64,000 bases of DNA. It comes from Ignelater luminosus. Lineage: Eukaryota > Arthropoda > Insecta > Coleoptera > Elateridae. The notes under the pieces are model-generated. The model did not search any database and was not told where the DNA came from. It was given only the letters and a program-made list of their open reading frames with translations. Positions 1 through 9,850 of the stretch are shown here, in pieces (position 1 is the stretch's first letter; the number at the start of each line of letters is the position of its first letter). Location of the stretch: the NCBI GenBank assembly GCA_011009095.1, contig VTPC01001064.1:1-64000 (forward strand), read 5' to 3'. Position numbers and translations under genes: made by a program.

Positions 1-1061
1 ATTCTGCGACTAAAATTTGAAAATGGCGCGGAAGCAAAATGGTTTTTGCAAATATTTTGCTTATATTTATACCAAAGACAAAATGACTAATAACAAAAAC
101 AATTGATTGTGTTTTCTCCTAACTATTCAAGCTTAGTACGTTTATGCATCACACTTTGCATCACACGACAAAAGCATAAAGGAGGTTACCAAGAAGATTA
201 AAGAAGTATATGCTTCTAAGGATAACAGCGTTAGAAGCAACGACAGAAAAGCATTATTTTTTTGTAGACGAGGTTTGCATGAACAATGAAACTTTAATTT
301 TTGCCAAACACAAAAGAGGTGGTACAAACAAAACATGTTTACGGTCAACTGATTCATTATTTCAGTTGGTAGATCATTGTTTCCTATATGCTGAGACAAC
401 CACCGAAGATGTTTTTAAAAAGCAAAGGAGGTTAACTTTGTTACGTTGCATACTGGTTTACGGGACGACAAAAGTAATTTTTTCGAAAGTTTTGTACACC
501 AACATTTTTAAGTATACTTTAATATGAGAGGGTTAGGTGGATATTTTCAACTAGAATTTTCACTTGGATCCGTTTTTTATCAACAAAATATGACATCTAA
601 GTCAAGTATTGAACAAAACCCTGTTTCAAGTAAATACAATTGTACAATGTTTAAGGGCGATTACAAACATATTAGTAATTCAATTGAAAAACTTTCTACT
701 TTGTCTGTTAATGCAACTACCTAGCTACTGAAATGCAATAATAGATCGTTTGTAAAGTTTCTAATTATATTGTAGAGACCACTTAAAGATAAAGTACATT
801 ATTATTTATATCTTGAAAGTTAATTGGTCATGACCTATTGTGCCACAGCGACCCTCAAGGCGAAATAAGGTGCGAATGATGCATTGAACCCCCAATTACA
901 TAAACAAATAGATTCCAGTTGCGGTAACCTGCGGCTTTGGTTAAAGGAACCATTAAACAAATGACCTTATGATCTTTCATTTTCTTTAAAATTCACTTCC
1001 TATTTTCAAAGAAGCTGATGAATCATAATGAGGGTAATTAGGAAATCAACTTCGATTGTTC
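1..1061. other. Unassigned AT-rich DNA
   Basis: No recognisable gene. The longest open frame (210-527, forward, 105 codons) has no motif I know and overlaps an equally open reverse frame at 142-399, which suggests chance. The part from about 780 to 1061 is less AT-rich and leads into the candidate promoter at 1062. Confidence 0.5.
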
Positions 1062-1100
1062 TATATAAAAAGGGTTGCTTATATTTCTTTGTTCATAAGT
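1062..1100 (+). promoter_or_regulatory. Candidate TATA core promoter
   Basis: TATATAAAAAGGG begins at 1062. A TTCATAAGT initiator-like site has its A at 1095, 33 bases downstream, which is the usual TATA-to-start spacing in insects. A short leader then reaches an ATG at 1141 in good context (AAATCATGG). The spacing is what makes this more than a chance TATA. It could belong to a truncated host gene or to a retroelement LTR. Confidence 0.4.
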
Positions 1101-1140
1101 CTTCAATTCTTTGAGAAGGTGACACTCTATTTTTGAAATC

Positions 1141-1296
1141 ATGGCAAGATTTAGTATAACTTATCGAGAATTAGTTAACATTATTCTATCGAGTAATCGC
1201 AAAGTCATTATTGGTCTGATGCAAGTTTTATATATTTTGACTTTGCTCTCTGTTCGCATGTATTGGATAAACCGTACGACAACTCTGCTTTATTGA
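1141..1296 (+). pseudogene. Short ORF cut by a LINE, possible gene 5' end
   Basis: The first ATG after the candidate promoter opens a 51-codon frame. Its first 21 or so codons (starting MARFSITYRELVNIIL) lie in unique sequence. From about 1205 the DNA is the 3' part of the reverse-strand LINE RT, so the rest of the frame is antisense to the LINE. I infer a truncated 5' coding end, or a chance ATG. I do not recognise the family, and no splice donor is obvious before the junction. Confidence 0.25.
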
Positions 1297-2770
1297 TCAA
1301 CCTTCTCCGGTTTCTTAGTGGGTCATGGTAGCTTGATAGGTTTTTACCCAGGTATTTGAACTTCTCCACGACGAGTTTGTATCTGATAAGGTCTTTGGCA
1401 AATGTGGTGCTTTTAGTCTTCTGGGTAAATGTGTTCATATTAAGCTGTCTACAGATTTGGTAGAATTTAAAAAGTTTTATTTCTAGGTCGTCTTCGCTTT
1501 TCGCTATTAGCGCTGCATCTTCTGCGTAACATACCAGACTAATCTTGCTGTTACGCATTCTATATTCTATTCCTAGCGACTCTACTTCTTCTATAACTTT
1601 TTCCATTGAAAGGTTGAATAGGAACGGGCTAAGGCTGTCTCTTTCTCTAATTCCTCCTAGAGTTGGTATGGTTTCTGTGGTGTGTTTGATTACTTTGATT
1701 TTTGTTGTGTTATTTGTATTCAAATTCTTTATGACTTTCATAACGCTTGCCGGTGTTCTTTTCTGCATCAGAGTCTGTATTATGCCGCTGAGTTTAACTT
1801 TGTCAAATGCTTTAGTTAAATCGATGAAGCAGATATATGCCGGCATGTTGTGCCTTATTGCTTTTTATTTAATTTGCTTCATACTGAATACTGCGTCTGT
1901 AGTTGACCTATCTTTTTAGGACTTCTGTTGTTTTTCTCTATTTATTATCCGTGTTTCCAATTTCTCTTTCAGTATCCTTGTGAATAATTTCATCGTTGTA
2001 TTTAAAAGAGTTATTCCTCTGTGGTTTTCTGAATACGTTTTTTGTCCTTTCCTAAAAATCGGTAGTGTTATACTGATATGCCAGTCATTTGTAAGGTTTT
2101 TAGCAAGTTCCTTGCCACTATATTTCAGCAGTTGGTTTTGTATTCCATTCATTCCTGGAGCTTTTCTGTTCTTTATTTTTTTTATTCTTGTCGATACTTC
2201 TGCTTCCTCGACGATTATTTTATATTCTGTTTCATATTCCCCCATGTCGTTGGTTTCTTCGGCATTGTAAAGTTTTTTAAAGTCTGTTTTCCATTTATCA
2301 GCCGAGAACGAGATTTCTTTCGTTTGAACGCATTCGTTTGTTGGCTTTTTTCTGTTTTTCAGTATCCTCCATACCTTGCTCAGTGCTCCGTACATATCGT
2401 GTTCCATAGTCACTTGTAAACTTAATTCAATGTTCCTTCTTGATTCCTTTTACTTTACCATTAACTCTGTTTCTGGTTTCTATGTAGATATTACGTTGTT
2501 CTTTCATTTCGGAGCTTTTTATTTAAGGTAGCTTTTCCTTTTTGTTTCTGCAAGTTCTTTGATTTCTTGGCAGAACCACCGCTTGTTATTTTCTATTGCA
2601 TTTGTATTCACTTTCTTTATTCCAAGAGATTCTTGTATAGCCTTTTTGTGCTTTCCGATAAGAATGATTCTATGTTGTTTTTCTCAATGTATGTTGGTGT
2701 TCTTCGAGTTTTAAGGGGCTGTTCAATTTGTATACTGCATAGAACCAGGTTGTGATCTGTTCTTTTTCTA
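1205..2770 (-). mobile_element. LINE A: non-LTR retrotransposon RT remnant
   Basis: This is a reverse-strand piece of a non-LTR retrotransposon, which copies RNA into DNA at a nicked target. Reading from 2770 down, a post-endonuclease linker (DHNLVLCSIQIEQPL) is followed by RT motifs: an NRKAPGMNGI block and NHRGITLLNTTMKLF (1916-2413), then a frame break. The 1208-1846 frame continues with FIDLTKAFDKVKL, GIRERDSLSPFLFN and CYAEDAALIA. The family norms are GIRQGDSLSP and YADD, so the catalytic box has Asp-to-Glu and the RQG motif is altered. The endonuclease and C-terminal end are absent. It looks dead. The clade is uncertain (CR1/jockey- or RTE-like, no RNase H seen). Confidence 0.85.
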
Positions 2771-3450
2771 TATCACCTAATTTAATTATTTTTTCTTTAT
2801 TAATTTTTTGCAAAATCTCCAAATTCTCATTTTGAAGAAGTCTAGACTTCTTTATGGCATCAAGGCCTAATAATAAATCATAAGAAAACTGGTTGTTCTT
2901 TACCACATAAGTGCTAAGTTGGTCGGTTACAGTACTAATTTTTAAAACAAAATTGAACCCATTAATTGTCTTAAAAACTCTATTGTGTTTTATCAAACTT
3001 GATTTTAAAGCTCTATCACTTTTTGATTTATTAAACTGACATTTCAATCACTGTCATACACAGATCTTATCTTCATGTTATTATCAATTGGTACATTTAT
3101 CTTGATTAATGAATTCAAATCCTCCGGGCCTGCTAGTTTAAAGGTCTATCATCAATTTCAATATTTATCATCTCTACTATTTCATCGTGCAGCTTTACCT
3201 TTATCTTTGTAGCATATGACTTCTTGTATCGACATTTGATTATGAGATAAAATCGATTTTTAAAACGGAGAGCCTCACACACATAACAAGGTTTCTTAAA
3301 TGAATGATGCGATTTCTTCTTTTGATCGTCATATTTGTCCTTAGATTTGTCGGGTGTTTTTTGGTGCTACAGTTGATGTAATATCTTTTTACTACCTTTA
3401 ATTCAACATGTCGATCCCTGAAGGTGGCATATGATTGTCCGGACAAACTC
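2745..3450 (-). pseudogene. LTR-retrotransposon gag/protease remnant
   Basis: The 2670-3047 frame contains NGFNFVLKISTVTDQLST and YDLLLGLDAIKKSRLLQNEN, which resemble the C-terminal half of a Ty3/gypsy-type aspartic protease (the LLGLDxIKK segment). Upstream on the same strand (about 3150-3310), in another frame, are a CYVCEALRFKNRFY knuckle-like motif and a basic stretch, as expected at the end of gag. The catalytic D-S/T-G triad is not visible in a clean frame. The 3' end runs directly into LINE A near 2745, so one of the two truncates the other. This assignment rests on short similarity recalled by eye. Confidence 0.5.
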
Positions 3451-3639
3451 AGCTAGCGGGCGTAGTCCGATGGATGGGACCTCTTCTAAAAGACTGAAAG
3501 GGAAAAAACAAAGGGCACCAGGATCTAATTTTCAGCTGACCTAAAGGATCTAAACGTTCAAAGATCCAATTCAACGTATATAGTTCAGGGAACTAAGACA
3601 ACTACTAAAAAAAGAACACAACTAAAGAAAAATAAAGAA

Positions 3640-4440
3640 CCATTTAATTTAACGCATGTATTGGTAATAGTAACAGGTATGTAACACTTGATACCTGATA
3701 GAAGCTAACTGACAGGAGAAATTCGTTAAACAAAATAATAATAATACGAATACTAATAATCTGAAGAAAAACTCAAAGGCAATCCACATTCTTCTAAAGT
3801 ACTCATTTCTGCGGATATCTTCAAATATTTGCTCGTCATCTTTTGGGTTATTCTTGCCAACTTTGACACGAATACAAAATTGCTCTATCTGCTTTCTATC
3901 TATCGCGAACTCAAATTTCTGCAGTAACAGATTGGCATGATGTCTTCTTTTTTTCACGTAATTGTTTTTCATTTTCAATAAGAGATCGATAAATTTCATT
4001 CTACACTTTCTCCCACAAAAAGAAATTCAACGGATTTATGTCAGGACTGCAAGAGTACCAAGCATGTCGAGCGTCTCTAGCAATAACTCTATCCTTGAAG
4101 GCTCTTTCTAAGTAATTTCTGATATCTCAGTGATAATGAAGTAGAGTGCCATTATTATGAAACCATATTCTGCGTCTTATGTCCAGAGGCACTTCATCCA
4201 AGAGTTCAGGCAAAGAGTTGTCAATGACTTTAAATACATTGCCCCATTTAAAGTTCCTTCAAAATAATGAGAACCTCAACGTGATTTTCAATAACGCATT
4301 AACTTTAAATACACTTTCAAAATGCAATTCGTGAAACCAATGAGAATTTTCTTGATAATAGTAGTGGGAGTTATGCCTGTTCATGCCACCATTATTTGTA
4401 AATGTCGTCTCATTCAAAACTAAGTATGTTAGAAAGCTTG
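3640..4440 (-). mobile_element. Mariner/IS630-type transposase remnant inserted in copia RT
   Basis: Reverse-strand reading gives, in order: LNETTFTNNGGMNRHNSHYY (about 4370-4420), a segment ending LDEVPLDIRRRIWFHNNG, then ARHAWYSCSPDINPLNFFLW (about 4030-4090), and a basic tail in the 3649-3999 frame. These match the insect transposase family whose members carry DEATFTNHG, WFQHDGAPPH and SPDLTPLDFFLW; this is a cut-and-paste enzyme with a DDE/D site. Here DGA reads NNG, stops and frameshifts interrupt the chain, and the N-terminal helix-turn-helix half is missing. The upstream edge joins copia RT directly near 4440, so it inserted into copia. Terminal repeats were not found. Confidence 0.75.
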
Positions 4441-5587
4441 GGTTATTATTCAACTTACTTCTTAGAAAGTTACAAAATCTCAATGCAAAAATGACTTTTA
4501 ATGAGTTGATGTTGACTACTGGCCTGAACGTATCTTCATAGTTGACCTCGTGTTCTTGTTCGAAACTTCTAACTACCAGTCTCGCTTTGTAAGTTCTATT
4601 TCCTTTTATTCTAAACACCCATTTATTAGTCAGTATTTTATTGTTACCTGCTTTGTCTCTGCTAACAACTTCCCAGGTTTTATTTTTCATTAATGATTGT
4701 TTTTCTTTTTCTATAGCTTTTTCCATTTTTCTACATCATTTTCATTTATTGCTTCGGTTATATTAACTTGGAATAATCATCCAGATATAAAGGAGTCTTA
4801 ATATTGTTCTTCCTTTGCTCGTAGTTTGAACTCTTGGTGATTCTACAATGGCTTCATCTTTTGAGCTTTCCTACTCTTCGAGTTCTTCGTGTTCTATGCT
4901 TTCAGATTCTTCTGGTTCTATAACTTGAAGTTTGTTTTGTTTTTCTTTATTAGCTTTATCAATTTCTAAATTTAAATTCAATCTTTTTCTCTTAATTTTA
5001 CTTCTTCATTAAAGGTTACATCTCTTGACATAACAATTTTCCGTTTTTCACTATCCCAAAATCTATAACCATTCGGACCATATCTAACAAATGTAAGAGG
5101 TTTAGCACGATCATCTAATTTCCTTAAATAACTAACCTCTTTTACATAAACTTCACAACTAAATATTCTTAAATGTGCCAGATCAGGTTTTTTATTGATC
5201 ATTTTTCTGCTGGTGTAACTTTCAGTTGCGTTGTCGAACTTCTGTTACTAAATATGTGGAGCTTCACCCCACATTTCTTTCTCAAGTTTTGAATTGGCTT
5301 GAACTTTTTCTATCAGTGTTCCATTCAACCTTTTGGCATTACCATTCAGATGTGGTGTGTACGGAATTGTGAAATTCATAACTAGTCCTTTCCGTTTTGC
5401 CCAAGTTATTATATTATCATTTTTATATCATTTTTCATTATCACAGCGTATTTTAGCTACTTTTAAGTTTCATTTATTTTTAGCTTCATTTACAAATTCT
5501 TTAATTGCATCAAAGACTTCAAACTGGCTCTTAAGCAACTTTAGCAACTTTACCATAGTAAAATCGTCCATGAAAGTTATAAAGTAA
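4440..5587 (-). mobile_element. Copia-type retrotransposon: integrase and RT part
   Basis: This is the downstream half of a reverse-strand Ty1/copia polyprotein. Reading down: integrase core (YFITFMDDFTMVKLLKLLKS, then IPYTPHLNGNAKRLNGTLIE), an integrase C-terminal region at 4978-5202 (KPDLAHLRIFSCEVYVKE, YRFWDSEKRKIVMSRDV), and the start of RT at about 4440-4726 (MEKAIEKEKQSLMKNKTWEV, NKWVFRIK, ARLVVRSFEQEHEVNYEDTF). Stops interrupt the frames. The RT stops at the mariner insertion near 4440, and its YVDD part was not found on the far side. The upstream edge at 5587 is the gypsy insertion. The same element continues at 8870-9850. Confidence 0.9.
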
Positions 5588-8500
5588 CTGTTATATATAA
5601 CGTGTTCTATCTGATTATTGTACTTAGCAATAGATAATTATATAATTTTCAAGAGTTTAAGAAGCATTTTCGAACAACATAATAAATTGGCGACGAGAAT
5701 GGGATGCAATGCGAAGAATTGTCTAGAAAATCTATACAAACTGAAATGTACCAGCTGCAATAAGAAAAGGTTTGGATACAACAGTTAATTCAAAAAAAAA
5801 AGGTGTGAACGTTTCTCAGATTTTTACAAAACCTTTCAAATCATTGACATTTACGGAAAAGAAACCATTCCAAATCAAGATTTACAAAAATATTTTGTGT
5901 GCGTCAAGATAGAAGGAAAAATTCAAAAATTTGAATTATATTCTGGCGCAGATCATACACTTATACGAAAATCTCAATTCGAGAAACTTCAACTTGACAA
6001 CAAACTTCAATTTACTAAAATTCGTTTTCGATCATATACAACAGAGATTTTCGATCCCTTGGGCATTGTAGAAGTTCAAGTTCAATATAACGGCAAAGAA
6101 TCAAAAGAAATTATGTTTGTTGTTGCTGACAATTTTCCACCAATTTTGGGAAGATCATGGATGCGACATCTGAATATCAAATTGCAAGACATCGATAAAG
6201 AAACAAAGGGTTTAATTCAAGACAATTCAGTTTTCAATGTTGACACTTCAAAAGCTTTGAATTGCATTCTTTCAAAATACGAAACAATTTTTAAACAAAA
6301 AATTAGTCAGATCCACAACGTCAAATCGTCATTAAAATTAAGAGAAAAAGCAAAACCGATTGCGTATAAAACTTGTGAAATTCCACATGCTTTAAAGAAG
6401 AAAGTAGAAGAAAAACTGAAAATTTTAGAAGAACAAGGAATTATTTCAAAAGTAGTGGAAAGTGAGTGGGCATCACTGTTAGTTGTAATTCCAAAGGCTG
6501 ATGGTTCTGTGCAGTTATGAATAGATTATAAAATGGGAGTAAATTCTCAACTTCAGTTAGCACATTATCCCATTCTAAAAATCGACAATATTTTAAGTAA
6601 TCTATACAATTCTTCATTCTTTTGTTCTGGATCTATTCAAAACCTATTTGCATGTTCCTATGGATGAAGAAAGTGCGAAAATTCAGACAATTATTACACA
6701 CAAAAGAATTCAAATTCAATCGTTTATCCTTTGGCATCAAAACTACTCCAAGCGAATTTCATCGCATTGTGGATCATATATTGGATGGTCTTCCTGGTGT
6801 AACTGCGTAATTCGATGATATAATTGTTCGTGGTTCGACATTACAAGAATGTTACAAAAATCTTTGTAAATGCCTTGATCGACTAAAAGAATATGATTTA
6901 TATTTAAATAAGAAGAAGTGTCAATTTTTTAAGACCAAAATAAGTTATTTGGGTTATGTCATAGCAAGAAATACAATTTTAAAAGATCCATCAAAAACTC
7001 AAGCTATTAGGGGTGCTCCAAGACCACAAAACCAGGATGAAGTCAAAAGATTCTTAGGCATGGTGACATATTATGCTAGATTTATTTCAAATGTTTCAAC
7101 AATTACATATCCATTTCGCCAGTTGTTGAAGAAAAATCTAAAATTCTCTTGGTCATCTAATTGTGAATCAGCATTCCAGAAACTTAAACAAGAAATTTCA
7201 AGTGATAGAGTATTAACACCATTCAATACAGAGCTTCCAGTTACAGTAACCTGTGATGCTTTACCAACGGGTATTTCTGGTATTTTATCACATATTATAA
7301 ATGATGAAGAAAAACCTATTGCTTTTGCATCGAGATCGCTTTCAAAGGCTGAAATGAATTACAATCAGTTGGATAGAGAAGCACTAGCCTTAGTAATTGC
7401 ATTAAAGAAATTCTACTATTTCCTTTATGGATGAACTTTTACATTAATTACAGATAATCGTCCACTTACTCATATTTTTCACGAAAATTCGAAACTTCCA
7501 GCAATGACTTCAACAAAGCTCTTACGATATGCAGCCTGGCTTACAAATTTCAACTACCAGATTAGACACAAATCAGCTGAAAAGAATGTTCATGTAGATT
7601 TTTTATCAAGAGCACCAATTGAAGAACCAATTTTAACAACTAAACATAATATTGAAAACGAAGTCGCGTTAATAACTAACGAAGGTATTTATCAAATTTC
7701 AAATGATGAATTAGATTATCAAATTTTGGCTGAAGAAACTACACGAGATGAAGAACTTTCAAAATTCAAATCAGATTTGTTAAATGGAGGAATATACAAT
7801 TCCGAATTTTACCTTTAAAATGGAGTAATCTTCAAGGGTCAACGTGCGGTAATACCGAAGGCTCTACAGGATATTGTACTGAAAGCACTCCACCATACCC
7901 ATATGGGCATCGAAAAAATGAAACAATTGGCAAGAAAATACGTTTATTGAAAGAATCTAGACCAAGATATTGAAGAATTAGTGAAGTCTTATCTTGACTG
8001 TGCGTTAATTAAAAAGAATCCTACAAAAGTACCTCTTCATTCTTGGGATGAACCAAATGAAAATTTTGAAAGAGTTTATATAGACTTCGCAAGACCTTAC
8101 GAAAAACATCATTTCTTACTTCTAGTAGACGCAAAATCACGATGGGTAGAAGTTCGAATATTAAAAGACACTCTTACATCGGAATCAACAATTTAATTGT
8201 TGCAAACAATATTTTGCATGCATGGCTTACCGCAAATTATGGTTTCAGACAATGCAACAATATTCAAGAGTGAGGTTTTTACGACATTTTGCAAAGAAAA
8301 TGGCATTCAACAGTAATTTACAGCTCCTGGTCATCCTCAAATCAACGGAATAGCCGAAATAAAAACCTTCAAACAGAAATTGAAAGCAATGTCAAGTTTA
8401 AATTTAACACTTCAACGAAAAGTTTAAGAAATTTTGATGAAATATCGTTGGACGCCATTGGCAAATGGAAAACTACCTGCTGAGTTATATCTTTATAGGA

Positions 8501-8870
8501 AACTACGTATTAAATTAGACTTACTTATTCCTCCAAAAGAAAAAAATTGCTTACTAATGTTTATGGAGTTCGCAATTTAAACGTAGGGGACAGAGTCCAA
8601 GCGCGTTGGTATCAGAACAACAGACCTTCTTGGAGACTTAGTATCATAATTGCAAAATTTGGTAAACTACATTATCTAGTTCGTTTAGATGGAGATACTT
8701 TTACTCTTAAAAGACACACCAATCAACTACGGTATACAACAGCTTATCAAAATAAAAGAATCAGAGAAACAGTGGCTGAAACCCCGCCAGCAATATGCGT
8801 GCGAAGATCTGAGAGACTGCAACAAAAATTTAATAAGTTTTTGAATTAGCGCGGGAGATTGTTATATACA
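5588..8870 (+). mobile_element. Ty3/gypsy retrotransposon inserted in copia
   Basis: The element begins TGTTATATATAAC at 5588 and has a TTGGCGACGAGAATGGG primer-site-like sequence near 5689. The other end is a purine tract (GCGCGGGAGAT, 8849-8859) followed by TGTTATATACAAC, the start of a 3' LTR that is lost after about 13 bases. Gag is essentially missing: protease begins within about 200 bases of the primer site. The element sits head-to-head in the copia, whose protein resumes on both sides. The pol order is protease, RT, RNase H, integrase, as in the gypsy superfamily. Confidence 0.88.
5897..8849 (+). pseudogene. Gypsy pol: protease, RT, RNase H, integrase (broken)
   Basis: Protease near 5930 reads ELYSGADHTLI where active enzymes have D-S/T-G-A, so the catalytic Asp is Tyr. 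The next motif, PPILGRSWMRHL, is intact. RT follows: AKPIAYKTCEIPHALK, SEWASLLVVIPKADGSVQL, FNRLSFGIKTTPSEFHRIVD, then the FDDIIV box (about 6815) and YLGYVIARN. RNase H covers about 7240-7500 (VTCDALPTGISGIL, ITDNRPLTHIFH). Integrase has a His/Cys region (HHTHMGIEKMKQLARKYV, SYLDCALIKKNP), then VYIDFARPY, MVSDNATIF and HPQINGIAEIKT carrying the DDE residues. The C-terminal domain (8547-8849) ends in RHTNQLRYTT. About eight stops or frameshifts separate the open pieces at 5897-6520, 6622-6810, 6949-7434, 7504-7818, 7981-8196 and 8547-8849. It resembles the K02A2.6/mag-like group and has no chromodomain. Confidence 0.9.
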
Positions 8871-9612
8871 ACATCACGTTTTGTTATTGCAGATACAGAT
8901 AGCAAATTTCTTGATAATTCCGGTACATAAATAACATTCTTTAGAGTGCAACCAGTTCTCCTTCAATTTTTTTCTTGACATTTTACAGTTTCATTTTCTT
9001 CTTTTCTTTATTATCTCACAATCTACTTTCTTCTATTAGCAGTCTTGATATTAAATTAGTTAGTGTTTTGCTCTGATTGGAGGTAGCGTATTTAAACTTT
9101 TCGACACAGCCATACTGTTTTTTATTTTCGATCCTATACCATTTAGCTTAGGTATACACTAAATGTTATATTTAATTTACACATTGTATGGCAAAGAACT
9201 CCATCAGGTTGTATTTACTTTGTTCGTTGCTTTGTTCATAGATGGCCTTTAGTTTATCAAACATTTCCTTTCATGTTTTGCATGTTAATAAATGTAGTTT
9301 CGGTCCTCAATTACTAAAATCAGTATCTGTGCCTTGGCGTCTTTCCATTTGTATTTCATCTTTTCATTTGCGTCGTCACTTCTGAATTTTTTGCGCCATC
9401 TACAATACCATCCGATTCTTCTGCTCTTAATCTTACTAGGATCTCAAATTTCTACATGTCATAGCTTTCATTTTCAGTTAGTTTATCGATTGATTCAGTA
9501 TCTTTTTTCATGCCATTTTTCTTTTTTTACCTCAATTGGCCAGTCACGCGCGCCGTCAATTTGCAGTTATGCGTTTAATTTTTGTGCACCAGTGTGACCT
9601 GGGCCCATAACC
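8870..9612 (-). pseudogene. Copia gag and pre-integrase part
   Basis: This is the upstream half of the copia split by the gypsy. After the primer site, the reverse strand gives KLTENESYDM and KFEILVRLRAEESDGIVDG, then a region with frame breaks matching copia gag (AKxxWDKLKAIYEQ-like, about 9215-9265). Close to the gypsy junction (about 8885-8960) it gives VALKNVIYVPELSRNLLSVS, the segment just before the GAG-pre-integrase domain. The roughly 130 residues expected between that point and the integrase core at 5587 are absent on both sides, so the insertion came with a deletion, or one followed it. Confidence 0.82.
9596..9612 (-). promoter_or_regulatory. Copia primer-binding site (tRNA-iMet internal half)
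   Basis: Reverse strand reads GGTTATGGGCCCAGG immediately inside the LTR. This matches the anticodon-stem region of initiator tRNA-Met, which copia elements use as a half-tRNA primer rather than the tRNA 3' end. The position next to the LTR edge supports the call. Confidence 0.8.
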
Positions 9613-9850
9613 TGTTAATTGTTTTGTGGTTTTGAATTATATTTATTATTTACTAAAATCTAAATTACAACATAATGCAAATAAACTAAACAAACTAAAC
9701 ACGTTTTTTGTCACTTTGCTAGACAACTATCTTTAAAAAACACACCTTCCATTTACTCCATTCTTGTACTTCTCGTATGTCGCTAATACAGGAAATTACA
9801 TATCTTATTTTACGTTATTTTCTTGATTACTAACCTAATAATTGTTAACA
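9613..9850 (-). repeat. Copia 5' LTR
   Basis: A 238-bp segment runs from TGTTAATTG to TTGTTAACA, with the TG...CA ends and short inverted TGTTA/TAACA termini expected of an LTR, directly next to the primer site. It should hold the element's promoter. The matching 3' LTR was not found, so length and edges rest on the terminal motifs only. Confidence 0.65.
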
